Notes: a model not told the origin generated them from the letters alone. DNA of 64,000 nucleotides from Sclerotiophoma versabilis (GCA_012274445.1 JAAROD010000058.1:1426001-1490000), one strand, 5' to 3'. Counted from the stretch's first letter, positions 11,035 through 22,784 are shown. Numbers and translations: made by a program.

Positions 11035-13516
11035 ATGAGCAGCATCAAGTCGTCGCGGCGCTTCCTGCCACGCTTCCTGCGGAGGAGCAGCGCGACCAGC
11101 ACCACGGCACGCTCCAACGTGAGCTCTGCCGGCAGCGACACAGGACCGCCGCGGGCGCCCAGCTCGCTGCGCAAGAGCATCTCGCTGAGCAAGCTCGCAG
11201 CCCACACGGCGGCGGAGGTGGGCGACGGCGGCGACGGCGGCGACGGCGACGACGGCGGACAGCCCCGGCTGGTCAGGTCGGAGGTGTTGCAGCAGCCCGA
11301 CACGCGCATCCGCGCCGAGCCCTCGCACTCGCAGCACTCGCACAACACAGCCACGACCAGCGCCAGCAGCAGGTCGCCCGCCTGCACCCGCGCCTCGACC
11401 ACGACCACGACCACGACCTCTGCCGACATCGACGCCGCCGCCGCCGCCGCCGCCGCCGAGCGCAAGCTGCCCACGGCCTGCCCGCAGCTGACGCTCGAGG
11501 AGCCCACGCCCATCCACCCGCCAGCGGCCGCAGTCGCGCAGCCGGCCGAGCCCGTGCCGGCGCCGTCGCCCGCGAGCTCGTCTGTCTCTGCCACTGAGAC
11601 CAGCGCCGCCGATCCGCCAGCAGCCCTCCCCTCCGCGCCCTCTGCGCCCTCGACGCCCGCAGCGACCGCACCGCACCCACCCCCCGCCGGCCCCCTGCGC
11701 CGCCAGTCCCTCGTTGCCCACACCGATGCCCGCGTAATCAGGACGCTGCTGGCCCCCGACCCGTCCGCCCCGCCCGCCCCGCCCACGGCCACCGACTACT
11801 TTGGCAGCCCAGCCCAGCCCGCCATCACCGCCGCCATGCTGCACCGCAAGATCTGGGTCAAGCGGCCCCATGCCTCGGCCACGCTGGTGCAGATCGGCGA
11901 GGACGACCTGGTCGACGACGTGCGCGACATGATCCTGCGCAAGTACGCCAACTCGCTCGGCCGCAGCTTCGACGCCCCCGATGTCACCCTGCGCATCGTC
12001 CCGCGCGACGCCGGCCACGGCCAGGAGCGCACCCTGGGCCCGGAGGAGGACATGTGCAGGACCCTCGACGCCTACTTCCCCGGCGGCCAGACCGTCCACG
12101 AGGCCCTCATCATCGACGTGCCCGTGCGCCGCACCCCCAAGCCCTCGCCGCGAGTGCCCCTCTACTACGCCCACCACGACGACGCTCAACATGCCCAGAC
12201 CGAGTACTTCCCGCCCATGCCCGCCGCCCAGCCCTCGCCCGCCGCCCTCGCACACGGCCCGCCTCACCCTGCCCACTCCATAGCCGTCCTCACCAACGGC
12301 GGACAGCTGCCCGCCCTGCCCTCCCCCGGCGCCGCCGCCACACGCCGCATCCACCACAGCAGCCGGCCCAAGTACCCGCGCCACAACACCGCCTCGCCCA
12401 CTGCCCTGACCGGCGGCATCGCCTCCTCCGCGCCCACTGTGCGTCCCAACCGGCCCCGCCACGACTCCTCCGCCTCCGCCGACAAGCATGCACAGCCCTC
12501 GAACGCGCCCATACCCACCCCCCCTGCCCCGACCGACCCTCCCGTCCGCATACAGCACGACACCCCGCCCACCGTCCGCGTCGCCTCGCCCCGGCCGGAG
12601 AAAAAGAAGAGGAAGAAGCCGGCACCAGCAGACCCGCCGAGTCTGCCTGCAGGCCTGCTAGATGGCTCAGTGCCGCCCATCAACGTGCTGATCGTCGAGG
12701 ACAACATCATCAACTTGCGTGTCCTGGGTGCTTTTATGCAAAGACTAAAGGTTCGATGGCAGCGCGCCATGAACGGAAAGGAGGCCGTCACAAAGTGGAA
12801 GGCCGGCGGCTTCCATCTGGTACTCATGGACATTCAGTTGCCCGTCATGAACGGTCTGGAGGCGACCAAGGAGATCAGAAGACTGGAGCGTGTGAACAGC
12901 ATCGGTGTCTTTAGTAGCGGCAGCAGTGAGGCGCCCAACACAAGACTGGGGCACCAGAATGGTTCAGATCTTGAGTTGGTAGAAGATGACAAGTTGGGCG
13001 ATAGGAGCCTCTTCAAGAGCCCCGTCATCATTGTCGCCCTTACTGCTAGTTCGTTGCAGAGTGACAGACACGAAGCTCTGGCAGCCGGTTGTAACGATTT
13101 CTTGACCAAGGTAAGAACAGCCCATATTCACCCATCCAGATTCACACTAATGCACCCTCCAGCCTGTCAACTTCGTTTGGCTCGAGCGCAAAGTCAAGGA
13201 ATGGGGCTGCATGCAGGCCCTCATCGACTTTGATGGATGGCGAAAGTGGAAGGACTTTGCAAAGGACTCCGACAGCGCCAAAGATAAGGAGGGAAACAAA
13301 ATGTCCACAAGCATGGCCAGCATTGCCCCGACCAGCAAGCCCACCACCACGAAATCCACTGCACCGCAGCTGGCCGCGGTCACACCGGACACAAACGGAT
13401 CCTCGTCACAGGAGATGGAGGACAAAAAGGCCAAGAGGAAGAGCCTTGTTCAGGCCCCACCAGCAGTGCTAGAGGACGAGAGCGAGACACCTACACCTGA
13501 TGGCGAAAGCGCGTGA
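11035..13516 (+). CDS. SSK1: Response regulator Ssk1 (HOG stress pathway)
   Basis: Two exons, join(11035..13110, 13163..13516), 809 residues; the 52-base intron falls just after the LTK signature lysine of the receiver domain (donor GTAAGA, acceptor CTCCAG). The receiver (about residues 545-715) shows VLIVEDN at its start, the phospho-acceptor in LVLMDIQLPVMNG (Asp599), VALTASS, and NDFLTKPVNFVWLERKVKEWG. The receiver contains an insertion (about residues 622-660). The first 540 residues are disordered: polyalanine, Ser/Thr/Pro runs and an acidic Asp/Gly repeat. In fungi Ssk1 accepts phosphate from the histidine phosphotransferase Ypd1 and, when unphosphorylated, activates the Ssk2-type MAPKKK of the Hog1 pathway. 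The RR architecture and C-terminal tail agree with Ssk1/RRG-1. The coding region is strikingly GC-rich. Confidence 0.93.
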
Positions 13517-14287
13517 TGATCCCTGCCCGAGAAATCACCGTCTACCTCCCACACATCCAAACGCGGCCTGGATTCCTTGTATCCAGGCATACCGCATGCC
13601 ACCAAAAGTTCTACGGTTATAGATTGTACAAACCTTTCTGCCTTGCTCGCCTTGCATTTAGGGCTGGCTTCTGCATGTTCTGCATGTCGATTTCCTTTGT
13701 CAGTGCCTTCTTTCTAGCGTTTTGTTCTTCCGAAGGCGACTGGGTTTGGAGATGCTGCGCTCTGTGTGCGCGCTCAGGGAGTTTTTGACGGTTCAGAGTA
13801 TTTAGTACTCTTGTAAGAGTTGCTGGCTTCGGCTGTAGAAGAGGGGCAGGAGAATTATTCGGAGAATTATTCGCACCGCGTTGCAATCGGAGGCAGCAGG
13901 AAGAGGGATAGCGCCTGAGAAGTTGGTACATACAGAGGCACGAGTAATTGTAATCCAGGTGCGAACTTCCGACACCCGTGGTCTATCCACCAGCATTTGA
14001 ACTTCGAGATGTGAATGCGTCCCGCAATTGCAACAAAGACTTGGCGGCTCCTCCACAGATCTTCATCCACCGCTAGACATCTCCACCATCCCACATTCGC
14101 ATCCGTCTCCGATCGGTGCCATGTCGGTCCTTCGCCATCGTCTCCACACGGCTCATCGCATCACGCGGCTAGACTACGAAGACAAGTAGCGTACCGTCCA
14201 CCTTCAACATCGAACGTTAGTCTCTTTCTCGTTTACCAGTTCTGAGTGAAAATCCATAAGACACAAAAAATACATAACCAATCAGCT
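13517..14287. other. Intergenic region
   Basis: About 770 bases between two plus-strand genes. An AT-rich inverted or duplicated GGAGAATTATTCG appears at 13850-13872 (two adjacent copies). No gene, TATA box or RNA feature is clear. Confidence 0.5.
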
Positions 14288-15069
14288 ATGGCGTCAGGCG
14301 CAGGAGTATTATGGGTCTCATCCAAAATCGTATCGCCATCCCAACTCAGCGTCTCGAACTTCGACGACTGGTACGAGAATGTACGTCTCCAACCCTTCAC
14401 AGCGACCCACCACCCTCTCTTAACACTAAACAGGAGCACGCCCTCGAAGTCCTCAGCCTCCCCGGCATCCCCTCAGCAATCCGTTACACAGCCATCCACC
14501 CAAACACTCCTTCGCCATACCTGACCACCTATGAATTCCCCTCCCTGTCCTACACCTCCGATCCCGCCTTCCAGGCCATCGCAAACCAGCCCCCCAGCCA
14601 GACCCTGGTGGATAGGATCTACGCCCACACATCCTTCGATATCAGATTCTACTCGGAGCTCCCCACGCCCTCGCCCCCGCACCCATCCCCCAGCGACCCG
14701 GATTCCAATCTCCGCCTGGCGTCCATCGCGCTCGACCCCGTCGCAGGCGCTGAGGCCGAGTTCCTCCTCTGGTTTGCAAAGGATCTTGCTGAAGGCCTTG
14801 GGTGCGTCGACGGCTTTGTTAGGCTCCGCAGGTTCGAACTTGTCAACGGTGTGGTGAGGGAGAGGAATGTGGTTAGCGTCCCGCATCAGCCGAAGTATCT
14901 GGTGCTGGCCAAGTTTGAATGCGGGCATGGTGGTGTCGAGGGGATTAGGGAGGAGGTTGAGCGGCGGGTTACCAAAGGCGGGTTGGTGAGTGCGGAGATT
15001 GGGTGGTTTGATGTCAAGAAGGTGTGGGCGGAGGGGGACGTGGAGAAGGTTAGGGAGGAGGCGGCGTGA
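14288..15069 (+). CDS. Unrecognised conserved-looking protein, possibly EthD/dimeric alpha-beta barrel type
   Basis: Two exons, join(14288..14380, 14434..15069), 242 residues; the intron has donor GTACGT and acceptor AAACAG and removes the frame break. The start MASGAGVLWVSSKIVSPSQL is chosen over an upstream in-frame ATG at 14246 because the latter's extension (KIHKTQKIHNQSA) looks like untranslated leader. The protein begins with a beta-strand, then FDDWYENEHALEVLSLPGI, which resembles the opening of small dimeric alpha-beta barrel (EthD-like) proteins: strand, substrate-facing YxxEH helix, strand. A second half (about 175-240) has strands LVLAKFEC and SAEIGWFDVKKVW. No catalytic motif can be named. 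The resemblance is a fold-level impression; the function is unknown. Confidence 0.7.
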
Positions 15070-15775
15070 TTTGGTCCGTTTTGGGATATACAGTTTGAAG
15101 AGGTTCCGAAGTTTAATGTGTGGATTAGGACATGTTGAGTGAGCAGTTTCAACCATGAGCTATCAAATTGGCAGACGTTTAGAACATTCAGTGTATCTCT
15201 GATAGAAGCAAGGACTATGCGCTTTTGGAGACATTTCCAATGCACTCTGCCACCGAGGAAGTCGTTCGTTTGACCCAAGCAAGAATGACCCGATGCTCCG
15301 ATCCCTCCTTCGAATCCGTTCTTATGGTGATTCCCACCTAGTCAAGCGTCGAAAGCCTCGCGATGCACGAGCCCGACACGAGCGCAAACAAAGCAGCCAT
15401 CGACCACCGAGCAGAGAAACCAGCCATCAGGATAGGCCAGCTGGTCGTCCCTAATTACCTTGCATTCGTCCCATAGCAAGAAAGCTTTGAGCATAATGGG
15501 CAGACATTGCTCGGGTCTCCTGAGAGGCAGCAAAAGAAGTCTTTTACCATCCGAGGCAAAGAGCTCAAACGGTTGTCAAAGACGCGATATGCATGGAGGG
15601 ACTACCGCCAGATGCAAAGAGCGAGGTGAGCGACGATGGTGATAGTAACATGGGGCTAACGGTTGGATGATAAATAAGAGGAAGTGTTCAGCATGAATTG
15701 CGTGTCGGCCAATGGTAGATTCGGTCGAGAAGAATTTAAATAAAAGCTCGGCTGCGCCCCCGCCAATGACTTGTC
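15070..15775. other. Intergenic region (convergent 3' ends)
   Basis: About 700 bases between the end of a plus-strand gene and the end of the minus-strand mannanase gene. Short frames on both strands show nothing recognisable. Confidence 0.5.
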
Positions 15776-17025
15776 TTACTTGTTCAGCGCGTTGACCTTC
15801 TTCGCATGTTCATACACCAATGGCTTGGCCTCCGCATCATCCAAGAAAATGGTGAACCCATCATCGTTGTTCCGCCCATAAGAATACCCGCTGTACCCAA
15901 ACTGCCAGTACATATCACTCATCTTCTCCTTCAGACTCGTCTGCTGCCACAAGCCCAGAACCTCTGTTCTTGTCTGGTTGTCGCTCTTGCCGAGGTACTG
16001 TTGCCTCTTGTCGTCTGTAAGCCATCCATACTCCTCGTGTACGACAGGCTTCTTTGCTTTGCGTCCAGATGCAGCGTGGTCCTTGATCCACTGTACGGTC
16101 CAGGGGACCGTCTTACTCCACCAGTCGGGGTAGGAGTGGAAGACGCCGAAGTCGATGTTCTTCAGGCTGAGCTCCTTGTCGAAATCGCCGCCGTCTGCGC
16201 CGTTGTATGCCCAATCGTCGCTCTTGATGTTGAAGCCGCCCTCACCGCCCCAGGTGACCAGGTGGTCGCTGTCCAGGCTCTTGACGTACGTGCTCATCTC
16301 ATCGATCCAGGCGGTAATAGTGTCTGGCGTGCAGTTCTCGGATCGAGGCAGGTTGCGGACGCCGTCAGCTCCACAGCGCGGCTCATTGGCGAGTTCCCAG
16401 GCCATGATCGCATTGGACTTCTTGAAGCGTTGTACAATCGCTTTGACGTACTTTTTAAACGCGGCCTTGATCTTGGGGTCGCGGTAAAAGTCATCATGGT
16501 ACTTCCCGCCCAGGTTGGTTGTGTAAACATCCATACCACCATAGTCAGCCCAGTTGTTGGTCAGGGCGACGATTAGCTTCATGCCAGTCTTCTCAGCGGC
16601 GGCGACGACTTTATCAAAAGGAGCTAGATTGATCTCGGCAGTGCCATTGTTCCACCACTGGAGGACGTTGGGGCTGGGACCAGCGCCTTCGCCACCGTAC
16701 TGGGGAAGTCCACCAGCAACGGTGGTGCGATTACGGTCATTGAAGCCCCAGGTACGGAATACATTCAGGCCAGCCTGTTTGCCTGCTGCAAGACCCTTCT
16801 CGACGTCGGAGGCAAGCTAGTGATCGTCAGAACCAATTGACTGAATATTGTCCGTACTGAACTCACTTCGTTGAACGGGAAGTAGTATGCGTTGGAGCCA
16901 GCGAAATAGAAGTCTTTGCCATCAAGCTTGAAGGTAGTACCCTTCGTAGTAACAAATCCCTTCTTCACAGCTGCGGCGGTCGCGCCGGAGGCGAGAAGAG
17001 CAGTAACAGCCACGTCGCAACGCAT
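15776..17025 (-). CDS. Secreted endo-1,4-beta-mannanase, GH5 family
   Basis: Two exons, complement(join(15776..16816, 16867..17025)), 399 residues; the 50-base intron (GTGAGT...CACTAG) falls after YYFPFNE. Residues 1-19 (MRCDVAVTALLASGATAAA) form a signal peptide, so the enzyme is exported. The catalytic core follows GH5 subfamily 7 mannanases: FYFAGSNAYYFPFNE at the start, VFRTWGFND, WELANEPRC with the acid/base Glu198, HSYPDWW, and VVHEEYGW with the nucleophile at Glu314/315. It would cleave internal beta-1,4-mannosyl bonds of mannans and glucomannans in plant cell walls. There is no carbohydrate-binding module; length fits a catalytic domain alone. It is followed about 1 kb upstream by an acetylesterase gene of the same strand, also a plant cell wall enzyme. 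Confidence 0.93.
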
Positions 17026-17999
17026 CTTGAAGGTTCTGATTGGCGTCGAAGTCTAGGAAACCAAGCAGCCTCGATATCTTTCAAATGCATCAGAACAACT
17101 TCACATTTGTACTTTGTGAAATTATAGGCCAAGGGCACGCTTGTCCGCTTCGGGCCCGGAGCACTATACAGCGGAATCGCTCCACTTCGAGGCTCACTTT
17201 ACCCCAGCATATAGATTATGACCATATGAGCTAGTCGTTGTAGTGGTGCCATGATTGGCACGGTTTACCCGTTTAGCAGTGTCCGGGGCTTGGGCCGTAA
17301 ACTTTATAAAGAGAAACATCTAGCGAACCTTGGCGGCTGAGCCAATCCTGGAAGGTCCTGGGACTGCGGACCTGCAGCCGTTGAGCGGTTCCTGGAGGCG
17401 AACATGTTTGCCGGGGCTAAATTGCGTGTAAACAATGTCCGAGGCTGCCTTGGGTCCGGAGGTCGATGACCTGCGTTCGATAGTCTAGTTCCCGAGGATG
17501 GACTCATGACTATTCTCATGGTGGAATACACTGCCTTTGCCAAGGGCGGAGGCGGTTATAATCCAAGCCATTCTTTCTATGCGTAGGTCGGCGTGGGTAT
17601 CTATTTGCGCGCTGTCAAAGCTGAAAAGTGGGTGGTGAATTCGTTTTAGCAAGCTCAGTATCACAGTTCGATGTTGATGTTGCTATCATCAAGCCGAAGA
17701 GTTGGCAATGGAGGCGTAACATGTATCCTATTTGATAGAGCAAATATCGTTTGCGCAGACGTGGATATTCGTGCAACCTGACCCTAGGCGGATATGGGCG
17801 CAAGCTGTTGTTTTGTGGAAAGGTTGAGGTGGAAGTAGGAGTGACGTGCACCAGACTTGGCGAGGCTGTCGACCTGTCGCAGTGTGAACCAATCAAAAGG
17901 GGTCTGTGGATTCCTTTATTTCACACCAACGTCGCTCTTCTGCATATATGGGGTTTGTGTCATCAGAGAAACAAATCTTCATTGGAAATACTGTCTACA
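17026..17999. other. Intergenic region, mannanase promoter side
   Basis: About 970 bases upstream of the mannanase gene and downstream of the acetylesterase gene. A TATAAA is present at about 17305-17310, roughly 280 bases from the mannanase ATG, perhaps too far to be its TATA box. No gene is seen. Confidence 0.5.
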
Positions 18000-18794
18000 C
18001 TAAACAGGCTTACCCGCAGCAATCTGTGCACTCAACGTTCCGTTCGTCTTGGTCACACTCTGGAACTCTCCAGGATACTTCGCAACCAACAAATCACTGA
18101 CGATCCTTGAAAAGACAATACCGCCCAACGGGTTGAGGTGCGTACGGTCCTTAGGAGACAAGTTGTACTTGTCTGCTGCGGCCTGTCCGATAGAGTTGAC
18201 GTACTTAGTGGACGCTTCATTCAGATTGATCCAGTGCAAATTGTTCGCTTGGGCGACCTGGATGGTGGCAGCAGTCTGATCGGCAAGATTCTCAATGACC
18301 TTACCGCCACTGAATGTGCGGCGCGTCAAAGGAGTGACCAGGATAGGTGTAGCACCTGCTGAAATGGCTTCGGAGGCGAACTTCGCAAGGTTGGTCTTGT
18401 AATCGGGGACTGTGACACCACTGGTCGCCTTCTGGTCGTTGTGGCCGAACTGAATGTTGTTAGCATGCTGGACATAGAAAAGGATTCTTAGCAAACATAC
18501 CTGAATGGTGACGTAGACCCGGTTTGAAGCCTTATGAGTGCCGACATCACCAATGACCTTGGCCCAATCGCCGCCAGCACGGAAGGACTTGGTAGTTGCG
18601 CCGCTGTGTCCGTAGTTCTTGCCCGAGGAGCCTGGCGCGACAGTAGTAGCTAGGAAAGCATCTCCCCAACCTCCACCTGATGCCGTGGTGGAATCGCCAG
18701 CCAACAGCCAGTAGACAGGCTTGTCAGCACGAGACTGAAGGACTTGCGGTAGTGCAAGAGCAGCAGGAATAAGGCTCAGAAGTGTGAAACGCAT
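18000..18794 (-). CDS. Secreted rhamnogalacturonan acetylesterase-like SGNH hydrolase (CE12)
   Basis: Two exons, complement(join(18000..18449, 18501..18794)), 247 residues. The intron is 51 bases (GTATGT...ATTCAG), contains no in-frame stop, and interrupts the conserved block III; splicing gives VTIQFGHND. The start MRFTLLSLIPAALALP is a signal peptide. An upstream in-frame ATG at 18878 is rejected because it lies across the TATA-like site and would bury the signal peptide. SGNH/GDSL blocks are LLAGDSTTASG (Ser35 nucleophile), GASSGKNYGHSGATT with the oxyanion Gly, FGHND, and DRTHLNPLGG with the catalytic Asp and His. Fungal CE12 enzymes remove acetyl groups from the rhamnogalacturonan I backbone of pectin. 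Length matches the family (about 230-250). The neighbouring mannanase and regulator suggest a role in plant polysaccharide use. Confidence 0.92.
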   Translation of the reverse strand: MRFTLLSLIPAALALPQVLQSRADKPVYWLLAGDSTTASGGGWGDAFLATTVAPGSSGKNYGHSGATTKSFRAGGDWAKVIGDVGTHKASNRVYVTIQVCLLRILFYVQHANNIQFGHNDQKATSGVTVPDYKTNLAKFASEAISAGATPILVTPLTRRTFSGGKVIENLADQTAATIQVAQANNLHWINLNEASTKYVNSIGQAAADKYNLSPKDRTHLNPLGGIVFSRIVSDLLVAKYPGEFQSVTKTNGTLSAQIAAGKPV

Positions 18795-18869
18795 GATGGC
18801 TAAGTATGGTACGACCGTGTTGTAAGTTCCAGTTGTCGGTAAATCGATCCAAGGTGAAGAAATTGATGC

Positions 18870-18875
18870 TTTATA
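18870..18875 (-). promoter_or_regulatory. TATA-like box of the acetylesterase gene
   Basis: TATAAA on minus, about 75 bases upstream of the chosen ATG, inside the longer open frame. Its position supports the downstream start codon. Assignment is by motif and distance only. Confidence 0.5.
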
Positions 18876-19535
18876 CACAATCTTTGAGTGTGAAGATCGT
18901 TGCCGTATTGTGAAACCACGCGTAGTCGAGCGGCGGAAGGGATGCTCTAATCCTCCATGGTGCGGCTACATTCACCCGTAAAAGCAAAGACGCAATATAC
19001 ATTTGACAAACGTCACTGGTTTCCACCAATTAATTTCATCTTTCTGAAACTTGGTAACGCCTCCGACGGAAAGTAGAGGACTCGTTGCCATGTTGGGACC
19101 GTTTCCTGCTGTCATTTCGGTGCGGCCCTAATTTGTGGGATTGAAACATGCGGGGCGGGAGATGATCGACAACGTACTGTGGTACTGGGCAAAAGTAGTG
19201 GAGGTGGAACTTCGGAGCAGGGATATTCCGCTGTAATTCTCGGGTAGACAGAGCTTAGCTCTGTCAATACTCTACTACTTGAAATTACGATGAGGACACA
19301 TAGAGGCAGGCTAGCATTGTATTATATACATAACTAGGCTGGATTCAGTGTAATTTGCTCAGTAGAGCAATTCTGCGTCATCCGAACAGCATCCCTGTTA
19401 TGGTTTCTCCACCTGCCCTATTTATGCCAGGCACTATAGTGTTCGCGACATTTAAGGCCGAGGTTGGATCATGGATAACTACAACAGCCTCAGAGAACCC
19501 TAATTAGTCACATATGGACGGGTGGATGGAGGAGA
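18876..19535. other. Intergenic region
   Basis: About 660 bases between the acetylesterase promoter and the 3' end of the Zn2Cys6 regulator, both on minus. It is AT-richer than the neighbouring genes. No gene or repeat is seen. Confidence 0.5.
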
Positions 19536-21965
19536 TCAGAAAGGTATGCCACCATCCCCAAAATGATATGCGTCGTCGCTCCATATACCCATGTCAAAGA
19601 ATTGCTCCATGTCAAAATCCGCGGACTTCATGAACGCAAAGGGATCGTTTCCATCTTCATTTACGCCGATGCTCATGTCCATGTTGCCAAACCCCATGTC
19701 TGCAAGATCGGAGAACTGGTTTTGCATACGTCCGTCTGGAGGCGTAGGCAGAGCTTCAGAAGCTGGGCACAAGAGACTGTTTGCAGTACTGTTGCTCGGT
19801 GTAGGACGAGTTGAACCATTCTCTTGCATATCAGGATTGATTTTTCGGACGTACCAGGTTCGCGTCAGATCCGTCACAAATCGCATGGCCCACCAGAAGT
19901 CGGGATGAGATTGCTTCACCTTATCGTATGTTGTCTGATTCTGGAACCGGTAGCACAAAGCCTCAAGATAGATATCTAGACGCACTAGATCTTGCGCTGC
20001 TTTGACATCCCAACCCACAGCAGTATGTGTTTTAGAGGGAATGCATAACTTCGCGACAGTCATCATGGCTGCTGGCAACCGCATCCACTCTGAAAAGGAT
20101 ACAAGATGATAGTCAGACGCCGGGACTGATAGCAAGGTATCGAAGAAACGCTTCGCTGCCTCTAAAGTCGAGAGCAGTGCTTTGACGTGAGTACCATCGC
20201 TCGCTGGTGGTTGCGCGGATTCGGGTAAGGGACGAAGTGCAACTGTATGGAGCGTCATGTCGGTGTACGCATGCGCGAGAACGAACACTAGGGGTTTTTA
20301 TTATTAAATAAAGTTCATATGTTGTGGATTGGAAGCTTACTTCGCTGGCACGCTACGCCTTTGCGCTCTTGTTTCCAAGCATCAAGTCGTGTTTCTAAAA
20401 AGCGTATATGCATAACCACACGAGCATCAGTAACTCGAGCATCAGCTCCATCCCCAGTGAAAAGAGTATCCTGGACCTCATCGTCTAGTTGTCGCAGTGA
20501 AATAAGATGTCCAAGTATTTCGTCGGTGGTAAACTCTCCATGACACTTCAGTTCCTGTGCCCATTCAGTCATGTCGGAACTGTGCTTGAGAAGATTCGGC
20601 TTCTGCAGAGCTGCGGAGACCCTGAATTAGAATCAGCACATGATCACTGAACATGGAATGCACATACATGGAGGCAAGATAGTAGCAGCCAAGAAATGCT
20701 CGTTGGCGCTCACGCTTCTCTTTAGGATCGATTTGTTGCGACTTCTTAGTATGAGCGAAGAACATAGGTTGAAAGTCACGATGAAGTCCAATATCGAGGG
20801 CAAGTCCAACGACAAGATGATGAAGGAAGAATATTTGTCTGCAAGGTTAGCTAAGACGATCAATCTAATGGCAGCACTTACTGAGTCTTGTGTGAAAACA
20901 CAAAATGGTACCTGAGCATAGTGTGAGTAATGTAGCGTTGAACACAGATAACAATCTTACCATGACAGGTACACAAGTACACTTTGCACGAGGCTCAAAT
21001 TCTTGCGGGGACGTAAGATGGTACGATTCGCCAGCTCTTGTCTGTAAATGGCATCCAGTGACATCTGACGCTTGTGCTCTCTCCAAGATGCAGCCGTCAC
21101 CATTGCAAGGAACAGCATGGGTGCGTCATGATGAAGCTGCTGTGCTGAGATGTTCGACGCCAATGGTACGAATGGAAAAGAGTCCGACATTTTCCTGTAC
21201 TCATGTAATAGAGCGTCCGCCTCACCGGAAGTCAAAAGCTCATCAACGAGACTGTCTTTGATTGGCTCTTCAGGTCGCTTGGAAGTTCTGAAGAGACTTT
21301 CTGGATACTGGGAATTTCCTCCAGGATCACCAAAGCTGTGTATGCTGCGGATCTGCTCAATGTAGTGGCGGTCGGCCGCATCTTCACCCTCGGCTTCCTG
21401 CTGTGCAGGTGGTTTCGGAGGCTCAGGGCGCTGCTCGAATGACGAAGGGAAAGGGATCCAAGTACCAGGCGCTATTGGTCGTCTTCCTTGATTTGCCTGT
21501 GGTGCAAAGTCTCCGCCTAATGCTGACGGACGTTCACGTTCTGTGGACACCGGTGTAGATACTGGTGTTGCTTCTGCTACTGCAAGTGGATTGACAAGAC
21601 TCGCAACAAGACCATCGATCTTTTGTTCGACCTGTGAGATACGTCTGTCGTCTGTTCAAGCACAATTCATGACTCTGGAAGGTGATGCTCACGATGGTGC
21701 TCGGAGCTTTCTAGCCCTGCGAGGCGCCTCAGCCCATACGCATTCCCGTCCAGCAGTCGCACACCTGTGAAAACGTTCGGCTCGGTACCTTTATGTCGCA
21801 ATATGCAAACCGGCCTCTACAGCCAGTAGTTTGGACGTACCGTTGACACGTCCCTGCTTGGCTACCCGGCAAGCAGCGGGTTTTCAAAGAGCGACATCTC
21901 TGACAGGCTTGGGATGTTCGCAAGATAGCCGCCCTCGTCGCAACGGGTTGCTCGTTGTCACTCAT
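19536..21965 (-). CDS. Zn(II)2Cys6 transcription factor
   Basis: Seven exons: complement(join(19536..20287, 20341..20621, 20668..20838, 20882..20911, 20961..21644, 21693..21764, 21841..21965)), 704 residues. Splicing of intron 1 assembles the binuclear zinc cluster C-x2-C-x6-C-x8-C-x2-C-x6-C (Cys21, 24, 31, 40, 43, 50), followed by a basic linker and a short coiled-coil (ISQVEQKIDGLVASLV). The middle region (LVYLSWYHF, then ALDIGL and FLGCYYLAS) matches the fungal-specific transcription factor domain. Exon 4 is only 30 nt. Such proteins bind CGG-containing sites as dimers. The ATG at 21965 starts the best N-terminus (MSDNEQPVATRAA). Located between cell wall hydrolase genes and an MFS exporter, it could regulate either, but the sequence does not show its targets. 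The acceptor of intron 2 was chosen to keep the linker frame (GACGACAG at 21645). Confidence 0.88.
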
Positions 21966-22201
21966 CCGAAGATTAGTTGACAGTCCAAATTGTGGATGTT
22001 GTAGTGTTGGAGCGAGCAGGCGCCGGACCGGAGGAAACGACAATGGCCGTGCCGTGCTCACCACAGGACGCCTGAACGCGCTACTGACCCAGCCTATTCC
22101 ATCACCACCCCGCGTATCATTGTCACGTACTTATCTTATTCGTCACCTGAATTATACGGCACAGAACGATCAAAGACAGATTTATTGAATATGAAGATGT
22201 A

Positions 22202-22784
22202 TCATACAATCTCAAAGCTCAGCATCGATGACAGCTGCCAGCCATAATATAGTGTCGCAACAACGGTAATAAGGTTCAAATGGATGCTCATCGCATGCGC
22301 CCGTGAAAATGAACGGTTGAGTGTCTGCATCCCACCACTGACATCGCTCACATCGGTGGATTGTCTTAGATCGCGAGTTGCTATGCGTTGTTAGTTGCTG
22401 TAATGTACACAGTCAAAATGTAAGCATGCCTTGATGTATTCTCTCGATCATTAGCTTTTGCGTCCTCGGTCCGTAAATAAGCAGGTTCATCAATGCAGCG
22501 CCCCCTCCTACAGCGAGTGTAAGAAATGTTCTTTTGCTGTCAAACAGAGACTTCGGTCCTTGCGGCGGCAGCGTGAGGGCGACCAAGCCAAGGAGGAAGG
22601 TCTGCCCTTGGAAGTAGATCGGGAAGACACGCTTCTGTAGACTGGTGAAAGCAGATCGCGGTAAAGCTTGGTAGGAAAGCTTGGTCATAACAAAGCTCTG
22701 ATACAGCTCTGTCCCAAGAAGTGTAGAGTAGGCGAAAAGATGGAGAGGCGCCATAGCCGGGTAGACAATTGATGTGATAGACAT
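22202..22784 (-). CDS. TMEM205/DUF4149-like integral membrane protein
   Basis: Two exons, complement(join(22202..22380, 22430..22784)), 177 residues. No usable GT donor exists near the end of the first frame, which runs into a stop after IHQGMLTF. A GC-AG intron (CAAG|GCATGC ... CTAACAACGCATAG) of 49 bases restores a continuous protein continuing ATRDLRQSTDVSD and ending in a fourth hydrophobic helix (MSIHLNLITVVATLYYGWQL). The four-helix layout, LGTELYQSFV near the start, and a central region before RTQKLMIERIHQ are features of the TMEM205-like family. Function in fungi is not established. The gene sits tail to head between an MFS gene and the Zn2Cys6 regulator on the same strand. Confidence 0.85.

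Noticed and set aside
10597..12558. 653-codon minus-strand open frame
   Set aside because: Gly/Arg/Val-rich translation lying antisense to SSK1; explained by GC-rich codon bias, no domain.
14246..14287. Upstream in-frame ATG of the 242-residue protein
   Set aside because: Adds a lysine/asparagine-rich leader that does not resemble a protein N-terminus; the ATG at 14288 is better.
18795..18878. N-terminal extension of the acetylesterase from the ATG at 18878
   Set aside because: It would bury the signal peptide and overlaps the TATA-like box.
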